This document shows positions 14,101 through 22,479 of a DNA stretch of 22,479 nucleotides, piece after piece (position 1 is the first letter of the stretch; every line of letters begins with the position of its first letter). This DNA is from Clostridia bacterium (lineage in GTDB: Bacteria > Bacillota > Clostridia > Peptostreptococcales > Anaerovoracaceae). Both the position numbers and the translations under genes were made by a program. The stretch covers positions 1 to 22,479 of the forward strand of contig JAKSSQ010000005.1 in the NCBI GenBank assembly GCA_024403005.1, in the 5' to 3' direction. The notes under the pieces are model-generated. The model did no database searches. It worked only from the letters and a program-made list of their open reading frames with translations, and was not told where the DNA came from.

Positions 14101-15028
14101 CTGCTACATCGCAACAAAGAGAAAGATCCAGGTAGGCGACAAGATGGCCGGCCGTCACGGTAACAAGGGTGTTATCTCCAGAGTTCTTCCCATGGAAGAC
14201 ATGCCGTTCATGGCAGACGGTACACCTCTTCAGGTCATGCTGAACCCCCTGGGCGTTCCTTCCCGAATGAACATCGGACAGGTTCTGGAAGTTCACCTCG
14301 GCCTTGCTGCAAAGACAAAGGGCTGGTACATTTCCACTCCCGTATTCGATGGTGCAAGCGAAAAGGACGTAGTAGGACTTCTTAAGGACTGCGGCTACCC
14401 CGAAACAGGTAAGCTCATGCTGAGAGACGGCCGTACAGGTGAATACTTCGATCACCCCGTTACAGTCGGTATCATGTACATGCTCAAGCTCCACCATCTG
14501 GTAGACGACAAGATCCACGCAAGAAGCACCGGCCCGTACTCCCTCGTTACACAGCAGCCTCTGGGCGGTAAGGCTCAGTTCGGCGGCCAGCGTTTCGGTG
14601 AAATGGAAGTTTGGGCTCTTGAAGCTTACGGCGCAGCTTATACGCTTCAGGAAATCCTTACAGTTAAGTCCGACGACGTTGTTGGTCGTGTAAAGACCTA
14701 CGAAGCAATCGTTAAGGACGAAAATATCCCCGAACCCGGTATCCCCGAATCCTTCAAGGTACTCATTAAGGAAATGCAGTCCCTTGCACTTGACGTTAAG
14801 GTTCTGGACGAGGACGGAAACGAAATCGAAATCCGAGATGAAAGCGAACTTGAAGCCAATACAAACTTCGGCGCTGTAGAATTCGACGACCGCAGAGGTT
14901 CTGTTGATGAATACACAGCAGAAGGTTCCGGCTTCACTCTCACCGACGAAACCGGTGAAGCCATCGCATACGAGTCTGAGGACTTCGCAGAAGAAGATGA
15001 CTACTCAGACGGTTCATACGAAGAATAA
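11150..15028 (+). CDS. rpoB: DNA-directed RNA polymerase subunit beta
   Basis: A 1292-residue protein, the beta subunit that with beta' forms the catalytic cleft. Typical blocks: the N-terminal [33 protein letters not shown], the rifampicin region [20 protein letters not shown] onward (about residues 540-590), [15 protein letters not shown], and [13 protein letters not shown] (from about 996). Positions matching the E. coli resistance sites (D516, H526, S531) keep the sensitive residues. The ATG follows CAAGGAGGG. The protein ends in an acidic, serine- and tyrosine-bearing tail (about the last 45 residues) beyond the core fold. It is separated from rplL by about 190 bases with two hairpins, and rpoC follows after 48 bases. 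Confidence 0.98.
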   Translation: [1292 protein letters not shown]

Positions 15029-15076
15029 CAGTCCGTCCGATATCGCTCCATTAGTTAAAAGGAAGGAGAGAACTCC

Positions 15077-18814
<3,738 letters not shown>

Positions 18815-18835
18815 AACCCTTTGACATCAAGGGTT
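18815..18835. repeat. Inverted repeat over the -35 box of the rpsL promoter
   Basis: AACCCTT (18815-18821) and AAGGGTT (18829-18835) are perfect seven-base inverted arms around TGACATC, so the -35 hexamer TTGACA lies in the centre. It starts one base after the rpoC stop. No U tract follows, so it is not an intrinsic terminator. It could be a regulator site; chance is not excluded. Confidence 0.45.
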
Positions 18836-18850
18836 AGAATATGATATATT
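18821..18850 (+). promoter_or_regulatory. Promoter of the rpsL-rpsG-fusA-tuf unit
   Basis: TTGACA at 18821-18826, 18 bases, then TATATT at 18845-18850 with TG at 18842-18843 giving an extended -10. The spacer holds GGGTTA at 18831-18836, placed 8 bases before TATAT as in the rpmG promoter. Transcription would start near 18857, about 80 bases before rpsL. Confidence 0.8.
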
Positions 18851-18864
18851 AACTCTGTTATGCG

Positions 18865-18899
18865 ATTGACCCACCCGCAGAAATTGCGAGTGGGGCAAT
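18865..18899 (+). promoter_or_regulatory. Long hairpin in the rpsL leader
   Basis: Three stacked stems, ATTG/CAAT (18865-18868 with 18896-18899), CCCAC/GTGGG (18870-18874 with 18890-18894) and CGCA/TGCG (18876-18879 with 18885-18888), are separated by single-base mismatches around the loop GAAAT. No U tract follows. It is a candidate mRNA control or stability element of the str operon; no known motif was recognised. Confidence 0.5.
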
Positions 18900-18937
18900 T
18901 GTATGTATAAAAATCTTTAAGGAAAGGAGAATTTTCA

Positions 18938-19357
18938 ATGCCTACCATTAACCAACTGGTAAGAGAAGGAAGAACAAAGTCCGAAAAGAAGTCCAACTCT
19001 CCCGCTCTGCTGAAGTCTATGAACAGCATCAAGAGAGTGCCCACAGATACAAAGGCACCTCAGAAGAGAGGCGTTTGCACTTCCGTTAAGACAGTTACTC
19101 CTAAGAAGCCGAACTCTGCTCTGAGAAAGGTTGCTCGTGTACGTTTAACAAACGGTCTCGAAGTAACAGCTTACATTCCCGGAGAAGGTCACAACCTTCA
19201 GGAACACTCTGTAGTTCTGATCAGAGGCGGTAGAGTTAAGGACCTTCCTGGTGTTCGTTACCACATCGTTAGAGGTACACTTGATACTGCTGGCGTAGCT
19301 AACAGAGGTCAGGCTCGTTCCAAGTACGGTGCAAAGAGACCCAAGGCTAAGAAGTAA
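18938..19357 (+). CDS. rpsL: 30S ribosomal protein S12
   Basis: A 139-residue protein at the decoding centre of the small subunit, where it monitors codon-anticodon pairing. The start MPTINQLVREGR, the decoding loop TPKKPNSALRKVARVRL, and GHNLQEHSVVLIRGGRVKDL with PGVRYHIVRGTLDTAG are diagnostic. The lysines whose change gives streptomycin resistance (in PKKPNS and RGGRVKDLP) are both the sensitive form. The ATG follows GGAAAGGAG. It opens the str operon under its own promoter. The stretch KSMNSIKRVPTD departs somewhat from the common consensus. Confidence 0.97.
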   Translation: MPTINQLVREGRTKSEKKSNSPALLKSMNSIKRVPTDTKAPQKRGVCTSVKTVTPKKPNSALRKVARVRLTNGLEVTAYIPGEGHNLQEHSVVLIRGGRVKDLPGVRYHIVRGTLDTAGVANRGQARSKYGAKRPKAKK

Positions 19358-19420
19358 TTCTTAATCTCACCAATCATTCAAAGAAGTTATAACTGTAATA
19401 TCGGGTAAAAGTATGCCCTT

Positions 19421-19475
19421 ATCATATAGATAACGGCATCGCGGGGCGGCAAGCGCCGCAACGAGTACCGATGAT
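19421..19475 (+). promoter_or_regulatory. Large folded element between rpsL and rpsG
   Basis: A by-eye fold gives ATCAT/ATGAT (19421-19425 with 19471-19475), CGG/CCG (19434-19436 with 19468-19470), TCG/CGA (19439-19441 with 19462-19464) and a strong tip GCGGC/GCCGC (19446-19450 with 19455-19459) with loop AAGC. It ends 16 bases before the AAGGAGG site of rpsG, at the place where S7 binds the str mRNA in Escherichia coli. I do not recognise the S7 motif itself. Confidence 0.5.
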
Positions 19476-19504
19476 TTGCGCAAATACGCAAGGAGGAAAG
19501 AGAA

Positions 19505-19975
19505 GTGCCAAGACGTGGAAACGTCCCCAAGAGGGAAGTGCTCCCCGATCCCGTATACGGCAGTGTTGTTGTAGCTAAGCTCATCAACAGCATCATGCTC
19601 GACGGCAAGAAGGGTGTTGCACAGAAGATCGTCTACGATGCCTTTGATAAGATTCAGGCAAAGACAGGCGAAGAACCTATGGCTGTCTTCGAAAAGGCAA
19701 TGAACAACATCATGCCCCAGGTAGAAGTTAAGGCAAGAAGAATCGGTGGTGCTAACTACCAGGTTCCTATCGAAGTTAGACCTGAAAGACGCCAGACACT
19801 GGGTCTGAGATGGTTAACAAAGTACACAAGAGCAAGAGGCGAAAAGACTATGTCTGACAGACTTGCTAACGAACTTATGGATGCTGCTAACGGTTTAGGC
19901 GGCTCCGTAAAGAAGAAGGACGACACTCACAAGATGGCAGAAGCTAACAGAGCATTCGCACACTACAGATTCTAG
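19505..19975 (+). CDS. rpsG: 30S ribosomal protein S7
   Basis: A 156-residue protein, the normal length. It binds the 3' major domain of 16S rRNA, nucleates head assembly and lines the E and P sites. MPRRGNVPKREVLPDPVYGS, then IMLDGKKGVAQKIVYDAF, RIGGANYQVPIEVRPERRQ and the C-terminal AEANRAFAHYRF are diagnostic. The start codon is GTG at 19505, fixed by a strong AAGGAGG site and by the conserved first residues. The 147-base spacer before it carries a large folded element that may control it. fusA begins 53 bases after the stop. Confidence 0.97.
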   Translation: MPRRGNVPKREVLPDPVYGSVVVAKLINSIMLDGKKGVAQKIVYDAFDKIQAKTGEEPMAVFEKAMNNIMPQVEVKARRIGGANYQVPIEVRPERRQTLGLRWLTKYTRARGEKTMSDRLANELMDAANGLGGSVKKKDDTHKMAEANRAFAHYRF

Positions 19976-20028
19976 TAGAATGTATTTGTTAACAAGCTAT
20001 CAGAAAGGAATGCAAGAAAGGAGGATAT

Positions 20029-22095
20029 ATGCCTAGACAATTTTCTCTTGAAAATACACGTAATATCGGTATCATGGCTCACATCGACGCCGGTAAAACA
20101 ACAACAACGGAGCGTATCCTGTTCTACACAGGCAGAACACATAAGATTGGCGAAACCCACGACGGTACAGCTACTATGGACTGGATGGCTCAGGAGCAGG
20201 AAAGAGGTATTACAATTACTTCTGCTGCTACAACAGCTCAGTGGAAGGGTCACAGAATCAACATCATCGATACCCCGGGCCACGTAGACTTCACTGTAGA
20301 AGTACAGAGATCTCTTAAGGTTCTGGACGGTGCTGTAACAGTACTCTGCGCTAAGGGCGGTGTTGAACCTCAGTCTGAAACTGTTTGGAGACAGGCTTCC
20401 AACTATGGCGTACCCAGAATGATCTATGTTAATAAGATGGACATTACAGGCGCTAATTTTTACCGTGTTGTAGGCATGGTAAAGGACAGACTTAGAGCTA
20501 ATGCTGTTCCTGTACAGCTTCCTATCGGTGCAGAATCTACATTTGTAGGTATCATCGACCTCGTAAGAATGGTTGCTGAAATCTACAAGGACGACCAGGG
20601 TAAGGTAATCGAAGAAGTTGCTATCCCCGAAGACATGCAGGATCTCGCTGCAGAATGGCGCGCTAAGCTCATCGAATCTGTTGCAGAAGCAGACGAAGAG
20701 CTCATGATGAGATATCTTGAAGGCGACGACGAATTCACAGTTGAAGAAATCAAGACTGTAATCCGTAGGGAAACCATCGCTAACAGAATGGTTCCCGTAT
20801 TCTGCGGTTCTTCCTACAAGAATAAGGGTGTTCAGCTCATGCTGGACGGCGTAATCGATTATATGCCTTCCCCGCTCGACATCCCCGCAATTAATGGTAT
20901 TAATCCTGATACAGAAGAAGAAGACGTTCGTCACGCAAGCGACGAAGAACCCTTCTCCGCTCTGGCATTCAAGATTATGACAGATCCGTACGTAGGTAAG
21001 CTCGCATTCTTCAGAGTTTACTCCGGCACACTGGAATCCGGTTCCTACACCTTCAACTCCGTAAAGGGCAAGAAGGAAAGAATGGGCCGTATTCTGCAGA
21101 TGCACGCAAACCACAGAGAAGATATCGATATGGTTTACTCCGGCGATATTGCAGCTGTAGTTGGTCTCAAGGACACAACAACAGGTGATACACTCTGCGA
21201 CCAGGATCACCCCATTGTTCTCGAATCCATGGAATTCCCCGATCCCGTTATCCAGATTGCCATTGAACCCAAGACAAAGGCAGGTCAGGAAAAGATGGGT
21301 ATCGCACTTGCAAAGCTTGCTGAAGAAGACCCCACATTCAAGACCTTCACAGATCCTGATACAGGTCAGACAATCATCGCAGGCATGGGCGAACTCCACC
21401 TGGAAATCATCGTAGACAGACTTCTCCGTGAATTCAAGGTTGAAGCCAATGTTGGTAAGCCTCAGGTATCCTTTAAGGAAACAATCACTAAGGAAGTTGT
21501 TGTCGACAAGAAGTACGCTAAGCAGTCCGGCGGTTCCGGTCAGTACGGTCACGTTAAGATCCGTGTTTACCCCAGAGAAGCCGGTGCTGGTTACGAATTC
21601 GTCAACAAGGTTGTTGGCGGTGCTATTCCCAAGGAATACATCCCCAAGATCGACGAAGGTATCCAGGCTGCTATGGAAACCGGTCCGCTGGCTGGATTCC
21701 AGTGCGTAGATATCGGTGTAGAACTGTTTGACGGTTCTTACCACGAAGTAGACTCCTCTGAAATGGCATTCGAGATTGCTGCTTCTATGGCATTCAAGGC
21801 AGCTGCTCAGAGTGCATCCCCGATTCTGCTTGAACCTATCTTCAAGGTTGAAGTTGTTGCTCCTGAAGAATACATGGGCAACATTATCGGCGACATCGCT
21901 TCCAGAAGAGGCCGCGTAGAAGGTCAGGAAGTTATGGACGGTGCAGCTACTATCAGAGGTATGGTACCCCTCTCCAATATGTTCGGTTATGCAACAGACC
22001 TGCGTTCCAAGACTCAGGGCCGTGGTAACTACGTAATGCAGATGGACCACTTCGAAAAGCTTCCCGACAATCTTGTTGAGAAGATCAATAAGTAA
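20029..22095 (+). CDS. fusA: Elongation factor G
   Basis: A 688-residue GTPase that drives tRNA-mRNA translocation and, with ribosome recycling factor, ribosome splitting. GTP-binding motifs are intact: AHIDAGKT at 17-24, DTPGH at 81-85 and NKMD at 135-138, plus the switch I segment RGITITSAATT. The later domains show GMGELHLEIIVDRL, the QSGGSGQYGHV block of domain IV and RGRVEGQE of domain V. The EF-G1 type is supported by the str-operon position. The ATG follows AAAGGAGGATAT. The reverse strand is open across the whole gene, which only reflects rare use of TTA, CTA and TCA codons. Confidence 0.98.
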   Translation: MPRQFSLENTRNIGIMAHIDAGKTTTTERILFYTGRTHKIGETHDGTATMDWMAQEQERGITITSAATTAQWKGHRINIIDTPGHVDFTVEVQRSLKVLDGAVTVLCAKGGVEPQSETVWRQASNYGVPRMIYVNKMDITGANFYRVVGMVKDRLRANAVPVQLPIGAESTFVGIIDLVRMVAEIYKDDQGKVIEEVAIPEDMQDLAAEWRAKLIESVAEADEELMMRYLEGDDEFTVEEIKTVIRRETIANRMVPVFCGSSYKNKGVQLMLDGVIDYMPSPLDIPAINGINPDTEEEDVRHASDEEPFSALAFKIMTDPYVGKLAFFRVYSGTLESGSYTFNSVKGKKERMGRILQMHANHREDIDMVYSGDIAAVVGLKDTTTGDTLCDQDHPIVLESMEFPDPVIQIAIEPKTKAGQEKMGIALAKLAEEDPTFKTFTDPDTGQTIIAGMGELHLEIIVDRLLREFKVEANVGKPQVSFKETITKEVVVDKKYAKQSGGSGQYGHVKIRVYPREAGAGYEFVNKVVGGAIPKEYIPKIDEGIQAAMETGPLAGFQCVDIGVELFDGSYHEVDSSEMAFEIAASMAFKAAAQSASPILLEPIFKVEVVAPEEYMGNIIGDIASRRGRVEGQEVMDGAATIRGMVPLSNMFGYATDLRSKTQGRGNYVMQMDHFEKLPDNLVEKINK

Positions 22096-22145
22096 TATAA
22101 ATTGCAATTTTATAAACCCAATCACGTGAAAAAGGAGAAAGAAAA

Positions 22146-22479
22146 ATGGCAAAAGCACATTTCGACAGAACCAAGCCCCATGTAAACATCGGCACAATTG
22201 GTCACGTAGACCACGGTAAGACAACTCTTACAGCTGCTATTTCCAAGGTTCTCGCTACAAAGATGCCTTCCGAAACAAACCAGATCGTTGACTTCGACAA
22301 CATCGACAAGGCACCCGAAGAAAGAGAACGTGGTATCACAATCAACACAGCTCACATCGAATACGAAACAGCTGCTAGACACTACGCTCACGTAGACTGC
22401 CCGGGCCACGCTGACTATGTTAAAAACATGATCACTGGTGCTGCTCAGATGGACGGCGCTATCCTCGTAGTAGCTGCTA
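22146..22479 (+). CDS. tuf: Elongation factor Tu (5' part, cut by window edge)
   Basis: The first 111 codons are present, with one further base at the edge. MAKAHFDRTKPHVNIGTIGH then DHGKTTLTAAI (P-loop), KAPEERERGITINTAHIEYE (switch I) and DCPGHADYVKNM (switch II) identify EF-Tu, which delivers aminoacyl-tRNA to the ribosome. The ATG follows AAAGGAGAAAG. It is the last gene of the str operon, 50 bases after fusA. That spacer holds the near-palindrome TATAAATTGCAATTTTATA (22096-22114) but no clear promoter. Confidence 0.98.
   Translation, partial: MAKAHFDRTKPHVNIGTIGHVDHGKTTLTAAISKVLATKMPSETNQIVDFDNIDKAPEERERGITINTAHIEYETAARHYAHVDCPGHADYVKNMITGAAQMDGAILVVAA

Noticed and set aside
19972..22224. 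Very long open frame antisense to fusA
   Set aside because: It is in codon register with fusA, so its openness only means that TTA, CTA and TCA codons are avoided. Composition is Cys/His/Val-rich and resembles no protein.

Overview
The window carries a chromosomal core of a Bacillota-like bacterium, most probably Clostridia. The evidence is the gene order rpmG-secE-nusG-rplK-rplA-rplJ-rplL-rpoB-rpoC-rpsL-rpsG-fusA-tuf, the strong AAGGAGG-type ribosome binding sites, an L10-type leader before rplJ, a short beta' subunit without the long proteobacterial insertions, and several TTG/GTG starts. A more exact taxon cannot be fixed from sequence reading alone. I see no rRNA, tRNA, CRISPR array, insertion sequence or phage gene.

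Left part (1-5640), accessory and housekeeping genes. A few codons of an upstream gene are followed by a PaaI-type hotdog thioesterase, dtd (D-aminoacyl-tRNA deacylase) and an NhaC-family Na+/H+ antiporter, all on the + strand and ending at a good intrinsic terminator. A LOR/SDH-domain protein (relative of archaeal/cyanobacterial ornithine cyclodeaminases) lies convergent to these on the - strand. Divergent from it is a two-gene unit: a TetR regulator and, 5 nt downstream, an unusual two-domain protein joining an FMN-binding split-barrel (NimA/PNPOx-like) module to a TerD-like stress module. A near-perfect inverted repeat in front of tetR is a good operator candidate. This unit is the most novel part of the window.

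Middle part (5640-7490): pyrG (CTP synthase) stands alone, with its own sigma-A-type promoter and a terminator that has two possible stems.

Right part (7490-22479): the transcription/translation supercluster. A textbook promoter and a folded leader start rpmG-secE-nusG-rplK-rplA-rplJ-rplL-rpoB-rpoC. RNA controls are visible inside it: an L1-binding-like hairpin over the rplA ribosome binding site, an L10 leader plus attenuator before rplJ, and two terminator-like hairpins between rplL and rpoB that would lower polymerase synthesis relative to ribosomal proteins. A second strong promoter, overlapped by an inverted repeat, starts rpsL-rpsG-fusA-tuf. A large folded element sits between rpsL and rpsG. 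tuf runs off the right edge. The L7Ae-like gene that often lies between rpoC and rpsL in Bacillota is absent.

Long open frames antisense to pyrG, rpoC, fusA and others are codon-bias shadows and are not annotated. No stretch longer than about 300 bases lacks a gene.
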